A stretch of 55,141 bases of DNA from Campylobacterales bacterium (GTDB taxonomy: Bacteria; Campylobacterota; Campylobacteria; Campylobacterales; QNZT01): NCBI GenBank assembly GCA_027023405.1, contig JALVVN010000006.1:1-55141 (forward strand), given 5' to 3'. Shown here piece by piece: positions 8,395 to 17,475 of the stretch. The translations under genes and the position numbers were made by a program. Under the pieces are notes generated by a model that was given only the letters and a program-made list of their open reading frames with translations, did not search any database and had not been told where the DNA came from. The stretch's first letter is position 1. Every line of letters begins with the position of its first letter.

Positions 8395-10750
8395 GACGAT
8401 ACCTCTTTATCCACCACAAAATCAACAGAACCAAAAGAAGTGGAACTAACAACACCTGCACCCACGCACCGATATTGAGTAGCTTGTGTAGGATCGATTC
8501 ATGCATCTTCTTATCCACTTTAACTCCCGCCATCTGCGCCATGTGTGTCATCGCGGAAACAGCTAGATTGCCTTCTGGGATCGATTGGTGACAGCTCAGA
8601 CAGACACCGCGACGATCAAGCTTTTGACGCGTTTCATTGTCAAGTGCGTGTGAAAGTCTCCAGTGATCGCCGACCGTCTGTACCTGGGTACCGTTCTCAT
8701 CCACCATCACGGAATAGTCGTAGGCAAGATTTTTAATAGCTGGAATCTGCTCATCATAATGCTTGGGAAGCACCTGCTTATCCGCCGTCATCAGATCAAC
8801 GATTGTCGTTTTTCGTTGATCGCTAAAATATTTTCCTCCCTCGATCCCCATTCCAAGTGCTTTTGCCGATGCATGGCAACTCTCGCAACTTCGGGATCGC
8901 TTGCTCACTGTGTGCGGTTGCACCGGCGACATCACGATCGAGGTGACACTCTTCTCTCCCTCAACATTGGGGAGTTTCCAGATGTAGTTTTGCAACAGCG
9001 CATTACCGTTCTTTCCGATCACCGTCAAAGTCACCTGACATCCGGGGATCGTCGGTGAAATTCGTCCCTCACCGTTGCGACTTAGCGCCGGATTTTCCCA
9101 CCTAAGATAGCTTCGTGTCTCTGTAACCTGCCCATCAACAAGAAAGTGTTTGAGATCTTTGACATCTCCCGTGACACCGTTGTGATGCACTTTGGAAGCA
9201 GCGAGAAAGTCAGGATTTTGTTTCCCCTTGGAGTAATCCACCTTCACATGACAACCATAACACTGCGGTGCCCAAGTCGCATGGCAGGTATAGCACTCCA
9301 ACTTCTGGGTATGGGCTTTGATCTTATCCATCGCCACAAGCCCCATTTTGGAGATTTTCCCCTCTTTTTTGAGAAGTTTCAGCGGTTTGAGTGTGATCTC
9401 CTTACCACTGGCTAAATGCATGATAACTTTATTGCCTTTCTTCGTTGCATGCACCATCGGATTACCACGCGCTGAAAGCAAAAATCCATCACCCTTATCT
9501 TTAGGGATCGACCCTTTTTGTAGATATTTTGCCAGCGTCATAGTCGTCCCACGCGCCTTACCAGTTTTGACTTTGGTACTAAACTCGTCGCTATACCCTA
9601 ACGGCAACTCCCATGGATATTTGTCGGTCGTACCGTGGCAATCTTGACACTCGATCTCTACCGCACCCAAATTGGCTCCACGAAAGAAGCCGTCACCGTG
9701 CATATCGTTGGAAGTGTGGCAATCTTGACAGAGCATCCCTTTGGTGTAGTGAATATCTTCGGTGAGATGCAGGTAGCGCTTGGTGTGGAGTTTGGGTTGC
9801 GCATTTCCCTGCGCATCAAAGGTCGCTTTATACTCCGTCTCCATCAATCCCTGATACGAAACTCCGATCCGTTTTCCCCGATTGTGACAAGTGGTACATG
9901 TCTCAACCGGCATCCCCGAATAGGTCAAACCGTGAATATGCACCTTGGACTTAAAAGAGGATTGGATCTGATGTGTGAGCAGATGCCCCGTTTCATTTTT
10001 ATCGATCGTCGGATCATTTCCCTCATATCGACCGGAGTTTGAGTAGGGTATATGACAACTCGCACATCCGATCCCGCGAAAATCACCCCTGCGCTTTCGT
10101 CCCTTTCCGCCGGTGTGGCATCGCAGACACTCTTGTCGTAAATAGGTATAGACACTGAGTGAAGGATCTTTTTCTACCTCTTCCGCTGTGGGAGCTTTTG
10201 GAAGCTCTTTGGTCTTTTTCATGAAACCTTGGGGCTCCATTTTCGCCAACTTATCCATATACGCTTGATAGACCTTTGTACCTAATCTCTCGTGCGGATC
10301 GGGAGAGCTACCTCCAAAATTGGTATAGGTATGATTGTAGCCGTCTTTGGCGCCGAATCCCCAAAGTGCACCATGAATTTTTCCCTGCTCAGTTGCCATG
10401 AGGTTATTGTTTTGAGCGCTAACCTCCTCTTTGTGACACATTCCGCAAGTGTTTTCATTGATCCACGGGCTTGCAGGATAGGGATAGAAATCTTTCGGAC
10501 CTTCATTCTCTTCAAAATACTCCAAAGTTCCGCTATGCGCCTCTTTTTTCTCATCCGCTTCGGGATTTCCTCCATGACAAACGACACAATCGTTTCCCTT
10601 CGCACCCGCTTTCTCCGCCTTGTTCAAGATTGCTTGCATCATTTTGGAGTTGCGATCACGGATATCCTCGATCCCCTTGTGGCAGTGAATACAGCTATTT
10701 TTCGCATAAAGCGATACAACTGCAACCACTACAAATAGAAATATTCTCAT
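8387..10750 (-). CDS. Tail-anchored dodecaheme c-type cytochrome
   Basis: 787 residues with an N-terminal signal peptide (about 1-16), twelve CxxCH haem-attachment motifs spread through the protein (first CIHCH at 20-24; then CVVCH, CGMCH, CLRCH, CASCH, CTTCH, CQDCH twice, CYTCH, CYGCH, CESCH, and last CLSCH near 728) and a single C-terminal membrane helix (about 757-778) followed by a basic KRYRRG tail. The topology implies a periplasmic multiheme domain anchored in the inner membrane. Long haem-free stretches between motifs suggest a catalytic domain rather than a pure electron wire. Relatives may include octaheme oxidoreductases of the sulfur or nitrogen cycle, but I cannot assign a substrate. 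It overlaps the 66-residue gene downstream and is divergent from the peroxiredoxin. Confidence 0.85.
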   Translation of the reverse strand: MRIFLFVVVAVVSLYAKNSCIHCHKGIEDIRDRNSKMMQAILNKAEKAGAKGNDCVVCHGGNPEADEKKEAHSGTLEYFEENEGPKDFYPYPASPWINENTCGMCHKEEVSAQNNNLMATEQGKIHGALWGFGAKDGYNHTYTNFGGSSPDPHERLGTKVYQAYMDKLAKMEPQGFMKKTKELPKAPTAEEVEKDPSLSVYTYLRQECLRCHTGGKGRKRRGDFRGIGCASCHIPYSNSGRYEGNDPTIDKNETGHLLTHQIQSSFKSKVHIHGLTYSGMPVETCTTCHNRGKRIGVSYQGLMETEYKATFDAQGNAQPKLHTKRYLHLTEDIHYTKGMLCQDCHTSNDMHGDGFFRGANLGAVEIECQDCHGTTDKYPWELPLGYSDEFSTKVKTGKARGTTMTLAKYLQKGSIPKDKGDGFLLSARGNPMVHATKKGNKVIMHLASGKEITLKPLKLLKKEGKISKMGLVAMDKIKAHTQKLECYTCHATWAPQCYGCHVKVDYSKGKQNPDFLAASKVHHNGVTGDVKDLKHFLVDGQVTETRSYLRWENPALSRNGEGRISPTIPGCQVTLTVIGKNGNALLQNYIWKLPNVEGEKSVTSIVMSPVQPHTVSKRSRSCESCHASAKALGMGIEGGKYFSDQRKTTIVDLMTADKQVLPKHYDEQIPAIKNLAYDYSVMVDENGTQVQTVGDHWRLSHALDNETRQKLDRRGVCLSCHQSIPEGNLAVSAMTHMAQMAGVKVDKKMHESILHKLLNIGAWVQVLLVPLLLVLLILWWIKRYRRG

Positions 10751-10861
10751 ATAATATAACCTTTCATTATCAAAACTACGCCTATTTTACCCTACTTATA
10801 TTGTGTACTTTCTTGAATATTCAAAGCGCTTCTATGTTAAGATCGCAATGATTTGCGAAAA

Positions 10862-10913
10862 AAGAATATTTTAAGCAAGTATAGGATAATATTTATCCGT
10901 TAAGAATATTTTA
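10862..10913 (+). promoter_or_regulatory. Direct repeats and -10-like element upstream of the peroxiredoxin gene
   Basis: The 12-mer AAGAATATTTTA occurs at 10862-10873 and again exactly 40 nt downstream at 10902-10913. Between them lies GGATAATATTTAT, a plausible -10. A perfect 12-bp palindrome TTGAATATTCAA sits further up at 10813-10824. The arrangement suggests operator sites in the divergent region between the cytochrome and peroxiredoxin genes; the regulator is not known. Confidence 0.35.
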
Positions 10914-10927
10914 CAAGGAGAAAAGGT

Positions 10928-11524
10928 ATGTTAGTTACAAAGAAAGCACCCGATTTTACAGCAGCGGCAGTATTGGCGGACGGTAGCATTGTTGAGGATT
11001 TCAACCTCTATAAAAATTTTGGAGAGAAAGGAACCGTCCTCTTTTTCTATCCACTCGATTTTACATTTGTATGTCCTTCAGAGATCATCGCATTTTCACA
11101 CAGAATCGATGAGTTTAAAAGCAGAGGCATCAATGTAATCGGTGTATCGGTTGACAGCCAATTTTCACACTTTGCATGGAGAGAGACACCGGTAGAAAAA
11201 GGTGGTATCGGACGGGTTCAATATCCACTTGTAGCTGATCTTAGCAAACAAATCTCAAAAGATTATGATGTACTACTCGACGGCGGTGTTGCACTTCGCG
11301 GTAGTTTCCTAATCGATGCGGACGGAACTATCAGGCATGCGGTTATCAACGATCTACCACTTGGTAGAAATATCGATGAGATGATTAGAATGGTCGATGC
11401 GATGCTATTTACAAACGAGCACGGTGAAGTTTGCCCTGCCGGTTGGGAAAAAGGAAAAGAGGGAATGAAACCAAGCGGTGAAGGTGTGGCAGAATACCTC
11501 GCTAAACACGAAAATGAACTCTAA
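10928..11524 (+). CDS. ahpC: 2-Cys peroxiredoxin (AhpC/TsaA family)
   Basis: 198 residues, normal length for typical 2-Cys peroxiredoxins. The peroxidatic Cys 49 sits in DFTFVCPSE and the resolving Cys 169 in GEVCPAGW. It reduces hydrogen peroxide, organic hydroperoxides and peroxynitrite in the cytoplasm, recycled in this phylum mainly by thioredoxin. The start has a good AAGGAG site. The gene stands alone with a strong 3' hairpin. In C. jejuni and H. pylori the orthologue (AhpC/TsaA) is a major peroxide defence; an HsrA/CosR-family regulator, which in Campylobacter controls ahpC, is also encoded in this window. Confidence 0.95.
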   Translation: MLVTKKAPDFTAAAVLADGSIVEDFNLYKNFGEKGTVLFFYPLDFTFVCPSEIIAFSHRIDEFKSRGINVIGVSVDSQFSHFAWRETPVEKGGIGRVQYPLVADLSKQISKDYDVLLDGGVALRGSFLIDADGTIRHAVINDLPLGRNIDEMIRMVDAMLFTNEHGEVCPAGWEKGKEGMKPSGEGVAEYLAKHENEL

Positions 11525-11526
11525 AA

Positions 11527-11558
11527 TCTTAGCTAGATCCCTTGCGATCTAGCTAAGA
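11527..11558 (+). terminator. Strong 13-bp hairpin after the peroxiredoxin gene
   Basis: A perfect inverted repeat: 11527-11539 (TCTTAGCTAGATC) pairs with 11546-11558 around a 6-nt loop, starting 3 nt after the stop. No U-tract follows on the plus strand, so it may act as a 3'-end stabiliser or a poor intrinsic terminator. Confidence 0.6.
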
Positions 11559-11617
11559 CTGCAAAATATTCAATCAAACACGCTATAATACCGCTAGATC
11601 AATAGTGGAGCATCCTG

Positions 11618-12082
11618 ATGCTAAAAGAGATTTCCCAAAAACTTACCATGAAAAAGACCCTCTTTACCACACAATTGGAAAACTTTTTTAATGCGATTTC
11701 ACAAGAGTATCAAGAGGCGATCCGTCAATTAGAACTCGAAAAACAAACTCTACAAGACAGCGTAGCTAAACTTGAAAGAGATGTTGAAAACCTTGTCAAA
11801 ATCAAAAAATCATACGAATCTTCACAAGAGCTCACAGAAAATCACCATGCAACCTATGTGCAAACGATCGAAAAACTCGAAAAAGAGAATCAAATTCTTA
11901 AAGAGGAGCTGGAAAAGCTGAAGTCTCAAACAGATACCGACGAAAGTGTCGATGAACTCAAAGCACAAGTCAAAAAATTACAAGGCTATCTCGCAAAAGG
12001 GATTTCAGCTTATCATGATACTATACAACGACAAAAAACTGAGGATTTGGTGAAAGAGATCAACCAAACACTCAAAAAATAA
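11618..12082 (+). CDS. Coiled-coil protein of unknown function
   Basis: 154 residues, no signal peptide, almost entirely charged heptad-like helix from about residue 25 to 130 (ELEKQTLQDSVAKLERDVENL and onward), with Glu/Lys/Leu dominating. The start at 11618 is preceded by GTGGAG at a good distance; the next in-frame ATG (11648) has no ribosome site. Its terminator overlaps the stop. It lies upstream of recA but is probably a separate transcript. It could be structural or a scaffold; no family recognised. Confidence 0.6.
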   Translation: MLKEISQKLTMKKTLFTTQLENFFNAISQEYQEAIRQLELEKQTLQDSVAKLERDVENLVKIKKSYESSQELTENHHATYVQTIEKLEKENQILKEELEKLKSQTDTDESVDELKAQVKKLQGYLAKGISAYHDTIQRQKTEDLVKEINQTLKK

Positions 12083-12104
12083 TATTTCATTCTGAAATAT
12101 TTTT
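12081..12104 (+). terminator. Rho-independent terminator of the coiled-coil gene
   Basis: AATATTTCA (12081-12089) pairs perfectly with 12093-12101 around a 3-nt loop, followed directly by a T-run to 12104. It overlaps the stop codon and separates this gene from recA. Confidence 0.7.
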
Positions 12105-12120
12105 AAAATAAATTTGAAAA

Positions 12121-12157
12121 CCTTGCTACTATTGAGCTGTAATTCAATAGTACAAGG
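12121..12157 (+). promoter_or_regulatory. Inverted repeat sequestering the upstream recA Shine-Dalgarno
   Basis: CCTTG (12121-12125) and TACTATTGA (12127-12135) pair with TCAATAGTA (12144-12152) and CAAGG (12153-12157): a 14-bp stem with one bulged C and an 8-nt loop. Its 3' arm contains AAGG of the AAGGAG ribosome site for the ATG at 12166. A second site, AAGGA at 12161-12165, lies outside the stem and is well placed for the ATG at 12172. As RNA this could tune recA translation; as DNA it could be an operator. Confidence 0.5.
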
Positions 12158-12165
12158 AGTAAGGA

Positions 12166-13218
12166 ATGACAATGGCAATGGACGATAACAAAAAAAAGGC
12201 TTTAGAGTTAGCAATCAAACAGATCGATAAAAGCTTTGGGAAAGGGGCACTCATTCGTTTGGGTGATAAGGTCGTAGAACCTATTGATGCCATCAGTACA
12301 GGAAGTATCGGTCTTGATATGGCGCTTGGGATCGGTGGCGTACCAAAAGGTCGAATCATCGAAATCTATGGACCTGAGAGCTCCGGTAAAACAACACTAG
12401 CCCTTCAGATCACAGCAGAGTGTCAGAAACAGGGTGGCATTTGTGCCTTTATCGATGCGGAGCATGCACTCGATACCAAATATGCAAAAAATTTGGGTGT
12501 CGATATCGACAATCTCTTAGTATCTCAACCGGACTACGGTGAACAAGCACTTGATATTGTCGAAAATATCACGCGAAGCGGTGCGGTTGATCTGATCGTT
12601 GTCGACTCAGTGGCAGCCCTCACCCCAAAAAGTGAGATCGACGGTGATATGGGTGATAGCCATGTCGGTTTGCAAGCAAGATTGATGAGTCAGGCGCTTC
12701 GAAAACTCACCAGTGTAGTACACAAAATGGGAACTACCGTCATCTTCATCAATCAGATTCGTATGAAAATCGGTACAATGGGATATGGATCACCAGAAAC
12801 GACCACCGGAGGAAATGCGCTGAAGTTTTACGCATCGGTTCGTATCGATGTACGGCGAATCGCAACGCTCAAACAGGCAGAAGAGAGTATCGGAAACCGT
12901 GTCAGAGCCAAAGTGATCAAAAATAAAGTAGCCCCGCCGTTTCGACAAGCAGAATTTGATATAATGTTCGGAGAGGGAATCTCTAAAGAGGGAGAGATCG
13001 TCGATTACGGTGTCAAGATGGATATCATCGACAAAAGTGGCGCATGGTTCAGCTACGGCGATCAAAAACTCGGACAAGGAAGAGAAAATGTCAAAGCACT
13101 ACTCAAAGAGAATCCAGAACTAGCCCTAGAGCTAGAAAATGGAATAAAAAGTGCTATGGGAATGGAAGACTCCCCGGAGGATAGCTCTTCTGATGAGAGT
13201 CCCGACAAAGATAAATAA
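12166..13218 (+). CDS. recA: Recombinase RecA
   Basis: 350 residues. RecA forms ATP-dependent filaments on single-stranded DNA for homologous recombination and repair. Walker [10 protein letters not shown] at 69-77, [11 protein letters not shown] (loop L1 region) and [10 protein letters not shown] (loop L2 region) are intact. The acidic tail ([15 protein letters not shown]) is typical. Two starts are possible: ATG 12166 (MTMAMDDN) and ATG 12172 (MAMDDN), each with its own ribosome site 6 nt upstream; family alignment to MAxDxxK starts favours 12172, and the outer one is given here. Enolase follows 30 nt later, as in Helicobacter. Confidence 0.97.
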   Translation: MTMAMDDNKKKALELAIKQIDKSFGKGALIRLGDKVVEPIDAISTGSIGLDMALGIGGVPKGRIIEIYGPESSGKTTLALQITAECQKQGGICAFIDAEHALDTKYAKNLGVDIDNLLVSQPDYGEQALDIVENITRSGAVDLIVVDSVAALTPKSEIDGDMGDSHVGLQARLMSQALRKLTSVVHKMGTTVIFINQIRMKIGTMGYGSPETTTGGNALKFYASVRIDVRRIATLKQAEESIGNRVRAKVIKNKVAPPFRQAEFDIMFGEGISKEGEIVDYGVKMDIIDKSGAWFSYGDQKLGQGRENVKALLKENPELALELENGIKSAMGMEDSPEDSSSDESPDKDK

Positions 13219-13248
13219 AAAAATAACTTTAAAAGGATAGAAAAAGAG

Positions 13249-14517
13249 ATGGTTTTTATTGATGATATTTTTGCTGACGAAGTGATGGATAGCCGAGGTA
13301 ATCCAACAGTAAGAGTGACAGTGACACTGAGCGACGGCACAACAGCCAATGCAATCGTACCTTCAGGAGCAAGTACCGGGAAAAGAGAGGCGCTAGAGCT
13401 TCGTGACGGCGGCGATCGCTATATGGGAAAAGGTGTACTAAAAGCATGCGAAAATGTCAATACGACCATCTCTGACTCATTGATTGGTGTCAGTCCCTAT
13501 AGTCAGGCGGAAATCGATGCGATTATGAAAGAGCTTGACGGTACGGATAACTACGGGAATTTAGGCGCAAACGCAACGCTCGGTGTCTCAATGGCGGTTG
13601 CTCGTGCAGCGGCAAAATCGCTCGATATGCCACTCTATCGCTATTTAGGCGGAAGCAATGCACTTACTATGCCGGTACCAATGCTCAACATCATCAACGG
13701 TGGTAGCCACGCAAACAACAGCGTCGATTTTCAAGAGTATATGATTATGCCACTCAACTTTGAGGATTTTTCAGAGGCACTTAGAGCCAGTGCAGAGGTT
13801 TACCATACTCTCAAAAAGATCATTGCGGATATGGGTGAGAGTACAGCACTTGGAGATGAAGGCGGTTTTGCACCAAATCTCAAAAACAATGAAGAGCCTA
13901 TTCAAGTCATTATGCAAGCGATCGAAAAAGCTGGCTACACTCCCGGTAAAGATATCGCTATCGCGCTAGATGTCGCTTCAAGTGAACTTGTCGCAGACGG
14001 TGGTTATCGACTCGATGCTGAAGATCGCGTTCTTAGTGCAGAAGAGTTGGTAGATTATTATGTCACGCTTTGTGATAAATATCCAATCGTTTCCATCGAA
14101 GATGGATTGAGTGAAGATGATTGGGATGGTTGGAAAGTCTTAACAGAGAAGTTGGGAGATCGTGTGCAACTTGTCGGCGATGATCTCTTTGTGACCAATG
14201 AAAAAATCCTCAGAGAGGGAATCGATAAGGGAATCGCAAATGCTATCCTTATCAAACCAAATCAAATCGGAACGGTTAGTGAAACAATGACAACTGTCAG
14301 ACTTGCTCAGAGAAACGGCTATAAGTGTGTCATGAGTCACCGAAGCGGAGAGAGTGAAGATGCCTTTATCGCAGATTTTGCTGTTGCTCTCAATACAGGA
14401 GAGATTAAGACAGGATCGACGGCAAGAGGAGAAAGAACGGCAAAATATAACCGCCTTTTGGAGATTGAAAATGAGCTCGGATTTAGCGACTATCTCGGAG
14501 ATACACTCTTCTCATAG
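13249..14517 (+). CDS. eno: Enolase
   Basis: 422 residues, full length. Converts 2-phosphoglycerate to phosphoenolpyruvate; cytoplasmic. Recognisable landmarks: DSRGNPTV near the start, [20 protein letters not shown], the signature [10 protein letters not shown] with the catalytic Lys, and SHRSGESED in the C-terminal barrel. AAAGGATAG upstream is the ribosome site. It is in one unit with recA, an FtsB-like gene and an AMIN-domain gene, the arrangement recalled from Helicobacter (recA-eno-HP0155-HP0156). The recA-eno link carries no obvious functional logic. Confidence 0.97.
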   Translation: MVFIDDIFADEVMDSRGNPTVRVTVTLSDGTTANAIVPSGASTGKREALELRDGGDRYMGKGVLKACENVNTTISDSLIGVSPYSQAEIDAIMKELDGTDNYGNLGANATLGVSMAVARAAAKSLDMPLYRYLGGSNALTMPVPMLNIINGGSHANNSVDFQEYMIMPLNFEDFSEALRASAEVYHTLKKIIADMGESTALGDEGGFAPNLKNNEEPIQVIMQAIEKAGYTPGKDIAIALDVASSELVADGGYRLDAEDRVLSAEELVDYYVTLCDKYPIVSIEDGLSEDDWDGWKVLTEKLGDRVQLVGDDLFVTNEKILREGIDKGIANAILIKPNQIGTVSETMTTVRLAQRNGYKCVMSHRSGESEDAFIADFAVALNTGEIKTGSTARGERTAKYNRLLEIENELGFSDYLGDTLFS

Positions 14518-14526
14518 GGTTTAAAT

Positions 14527-14787
14527 ATGCAAGAGAGTAGCAAGGATAGAGAAGCGGGGCGTTTTTTTTATCCTCTACTCTTTTTGCTACTTGTAGTCTT
14601 GATCACACTTTATGTAGGAAGCATACTCTTTGGGAAAAACTCTCTTGAAGTCTATCGAAACCTGCAAAAAGATCAAAAAATTCTCTCTCATAAAATTAAA
14701 CAACTAGCCATTCAAAATGCCAACCTTCATAAACAGTGCTTTGATCTCAAATCACTGCTTCCCAAAGAGGAACAAGATGAACTTTAG
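14527..14787 (+). CDS. FtsB/DivIC-like septum formation initiator protein
   Basis: 86 residues: a short cytoplasmic segment, one membrane helix (about 16-36, rich in Leu/Val), then a periplasmic coiled coil (NLQKDQKILSHKIKQLAIQN) ending in CFDLKSLLPKE. This is the layout of FtsB/DivIC proteins that bridge FtsQ and FtsL in the divisome. Sequence identity is too low for certainty, but size, topology and position after eno match the Campylobacterota septum-initiator gene. It overlaps the next gene by 11 nt. Confidence 0.65.
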   Translation: MQESSKDREAGRFFYPLLFLLLVVLITLYVGSILFGKNSLEVYRNLQKDQKILSHKIKQLAIQNANLHKQCFDLKSLLPKEEQDEL

Positions 14788-15517
14788 TGTGTTGGCTCTT
14801 GCACTATGCTGGATCTTTATCAGTACCTTATCAGCAAGAGAGAATCCATTTGATGCGATCCCCCAAACCTCCTCCCCCTTTGCAACCATTCCACTGATTG
14901 CGATGGAGCAGAAAAACAAGTCAGAGACGCAAAATAGAAAAACCACTCCAAAAATAACTATGCCGACTACACAAACAACTACCCCACCAAAACCCATCTC
15001 CTCCGTACCAATTCCTAAACCTCAGCCGGCACCATCTCCTCAATCAAAACAACAACCTATCGTCGTCTCATCTACCGTCACACCGGAGCCTGCAGTTCCA
15101 ATCGACTCCATCGATCCTCGATATCTGATTGATTGTTGCGACACAACACCTATGCATCGAAAAAAGATACACCATTTGGCACATCACCGTACAAAAAGAA
15201 AACACAAAACGGTCGTGCACCGACTACTTTTTCATAACTGTTTTTTGACACTCAAACAAGAGGGGAATAGCCTCATCATCCTTACGAAAGATCCTTTACA
15301 AGCAAAAATATATCTTCATCAAAAAAAGGCATTGATACTCGATTTTACACGACATGTCAAGATGAAAACGCAAACACTCTATCCGCATTCATCACATTTT
15401 ACAAAGGTTACTTTGGGCTCTCATCTCTGTTTTTACCGTTTAACCGTTCATTACCACGGTCAAAAACCCACCTTTAAGAGGATCTCGAAGGGGTATCTAA
15501 TTTCACCATCACTTTGA
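14777..15517 (+). CDS. AMIN domain-containing periplasmic protein
   Basis: 246 residues from the ATG at 14777, preferred because AGAGGAA lies just upstream and it begins a signal peptide (MNFSVLALALCWIFISTLSA); a longer frame from 14717 would lack one. After a Pro/Thr/Ser-rich linker (about 55-110), the C-terminal 95 residues have an AMIN-like fold pattern (LIILTKDPLQAKIYLHQ, ALILDFTRHVKMKTQ, KVTLGSHLCFYRLTVHY). AMIN domains bind peptidoglycan and target envelope proteins to the septum. Translation is coupled to the FtsB-like gene by an 11-nt overlap; a joint division role is plausible. The 3' end overlaps the convergent antiporter gene by 44 nt. Confidence 0.65.
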   Translation: MNFSVLALALCWIFISTLSARENPFDAIPQTSSPFATIPLIAMEQKNKSETQNRKTTPKITMPTTQTTTPPKPISSVPIPKPQPAPSPQSKQQPIVVSSTVTPEPAVPIDSIDPRYLIDCCDTTPMHRKKIHHLAHHRTKRKHKTVVHRLLFHNCFLTLKQEGNSLIILTKDPLQAKIYLHQKKALILDFTRHVKMKTQTLYPHSSHFTKVTLGSHLCFYRLTVHYHGQKPTFKRISKGYLISPSL

Positions 15518-16640
15518 TCGCTACCATCACCACAATCACCTCAATTAATCCCGCCAAAATAAAAGCAAAATAGTAAAACTGAGAGATGGTACTATTTTGA
15601 TACGCAAGTGTCGCAATCGCAATCAAAAGCGTCAAAGGCATTGCATGGGAAAAGGCAAAAAGGAGCATCTCTCTAAAATTTAAAAGACCATAGTAGGCAA
15701 ATGCAGCGAAAAATCGTATCGCAATCATTGCCCCGCTAATCCATAACGCCTCGACAATCAATCCCTCCTCAAATAGATTACTCAAATGAAAAGTCGATCC
15801 GATATAGACAAAAAAGATTGGGATCAAAAAACCGAATCCAAACGATCCCAACTTATGCGGTAACTCTTTATGATGCTGAAAAAAAGTAGGGATAAAGACA
15901 CCCGCTACAAATGCACCAAACGCAACCTCAAGATCCAATAGCAACATTACGGCAATCATCAAAAAGAAGAGTGCCATCGAGAGACGAATATCCTTCTCAT
16001 CTTTATCGGCATAGAGAGGGATCAAATAATTTTTGAGTTCAGGATACCACCAAAACAGAACGCGAAATCCCTTAAAGAGTATCGCTATCACTACCAAAAA
16101 GAGGAGGAGGTAAAAGAGTGAAAAATAGAGCTCATCCCCTACACCATGCTCAAGTACAGAACCCGCAATCGTCACTACCACAATACTCACAAGTTCACCG
16201 AGTATTCCTGCCGTCATCGCAAGATTGAGCCATTTTGTCTCTTTATCAAACTCTTTGTAAAGTGTCAAGATCAATCCTACTGATATTAGAGGGAACATCA
16301 CTGTAAAAATCTTATCATCCCCATGCAACTCCACTAACACCCATGAAAAAATATAGAGCAACAAAATATATAGAAAAATTCGCTTAAGTAGATCTTTGGA
16401 GATACCGCGTAACTCTTTGAGATTGACTTCCGTTCCGGCTAAAAACATTAAATAGTAAAAACCGACCTCCGCAATCAACTCAAAAAAATGGTTATAGACC
16501 AAGAGTCCACTTGTCACCGCTATAGAGCCCAAGAGTATTTCAACAGGGGTTGTCGGTATTCTTAAAATGCGTGCAATATAAGGGGAGACAAAGATAATGA
16601 ACGAGAGGGTAAAGATGATGGTAATGGCACTATCGTTCAC
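15474..16640 (-). CDS. Kef/NapA-type cation:proton antiporter (CPA2 family)
   Basis: 388 residues with 11-13 predicted membrane helices. The pattern (IARILRIPTTPVEILLGSIAV, LEVAFGAFVAGVFIPTFF, FGFLIPIFFVYIG) is that of the Na+/H+ exchanger domain of CPA2 transporters. There is no C-terminal TrkA-N/RCK domain, so it is a short KefB/NapA-like member that exchanges Na+ or K+ for H+. It overlaps bioB by 11 nt upstream and the AMIN gene by 44 nt convergently. A transport gene also follows bioB-topA in C. jejuni, as I recall. Confidence 0.8.
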   Translation of the reverse strand: MNDSAITIIFTLSFIIFVSPYIARILRIPTTPVEILLGSIAVTSGLLVYNHFFELIAEVGFYYLMFLAGTEVNLKELRGISKDLLKRIFLYILLLYIFSWVLVELHGDDKIFTVMFPLISVGLILTLYKEFDKETKWLNLAMTAGILGELVSIVVVTIAGSVLEHGVGDELYFSLFYLLLFLVVIAILFKGFRVLFWWYPELKNYLIPLYADKDEKDIRLSMALFFLMIAVMLLLDLEVAFGAFVAGVFIPTFFQHHKELPHKLGSFGFGFLIPIFFVYIGSTFHLSNLFEEGLIVEALWISGAMIAIRFFAAFAYYGLLNFREMLLFAFSHAMPLTLLIAIATLAYQNSTISQFYYFAFILAGLIEVIVVMVAIKVMVKLDTPSRSS

Positions 16641-17475
16641 AATGTTGCGCCACTTTTAACCCAAGTTTGTCAAGTAGTTGCAGATCTTGTTGCGATGCAT
16701 TTCCTGCCGTTGTCAAATAGTCTCCGATGACGATCGCATTTGCACCCGCATCAAACATCTCTTTCTCTCTGGAGCCAAAGATCAACTCTCTTCCACCCGC
16801 AACCATAATCATCGAGTCACTTAACTTTTCTCTTAAATTACTGATCCAAAAAAGTGCTTCAGTGGTATCGATATTTTTTTGAAGAGGAAGAGCGGAATTA
16901 GGATGAAAAAAATTCACCGCCACACTACTAGGTGAGAGGGATACGATCGCTTCAACCAAGTCTCGCCGATCCTCCTCACTCTCTCCCATCCCAAAAATAC
17001 CTCCACAACAAAGCTCCAATCCCACCTCCTTGACCGCTTCACAAGTCTCATAACGAGAACGCCATGAGTGGGTTGAACAAATTTTGGCATAGTAGTCTTC
17101 ACTACTTTCAAGGTTGTGATTGTAACTAAATATTCCATGATCTTTAAGAGTTCTCAGTTGCGCTTTGGTCGCCAAACCATTACATGCAATGAGATTGAGT
17201 TTGGGAACTTCCCGCTTGATTGCCTCCGCACTTTCACATACAAAACGAAGTGTACGATCATCGATACCTCGTCCGGCACTCACCAAACAAAAACCCAAAG
17301 CTTGATGTTCATGCGCTTTTCGTGCTTCGGAAACAATTTGCTCTAAAGGTTTCTGTTTATAAACTTCGATATCTGCATGATAGTGTGCACTCTGCGTACA
17401 AAAGGCGCAATCCTCAGCACAACTCCCACTCGAAATATTACAGATGGCACAAAGAAAAATCTCACGAGGGAGCAT
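16630..17475 (-). CDS. bioB: Biotin synthase
   Basis: 281 residues from the ATG at 17475, where AAGG lies 9 nt upstream; an in-frame TTG at 17505 would add ten unlikely residues. Radical-SAM enzyme that inserts sulfur into dethiobiotin. The SAM [4Fe-4S] motif is C19-x3-C23-x2-C26, followed by TQSAHY; ECCGGIFGMGE-like and GANAIVIGDYLTTAGN segments are conserved. The start overlaps the end of topA by 14 nt, so it is translationally coupled, as in Campylobacter. bioA lies elsewhere in this window. Confidence 0.95.
   Translation of the reverse strand: MLPREIFLCAICNISSGSCAEDCAFCTQSAHYHADIEVYKQKPLEQIVSEARKAHEHQALGFCLVSAGRGIDDRTLRFVCESAEAIKREVPKLNLIACNGLATKAQLRTLKDHGIFSYNHNLESSEDYYAKICSTHSWRSRYETCEAVKEVGLELCCGGIFGMGESEEDRRDLVEAIVSLSPSSVAVNFFHPNSALPLQKNIDTTEALFWISNLREKLSDSMIMVAGGRELIFGSREKEMFDAGANAIVIGDYLTTAGNASQQDLQLLDKLGLKVAQHCER

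Noticed and set aside
14717-14776. Longer start for the AMIN protein
   Set aside because: It would bury the signal peptide and overlap the FtsB-like gene more; ATG 14777 has a ribosome site.
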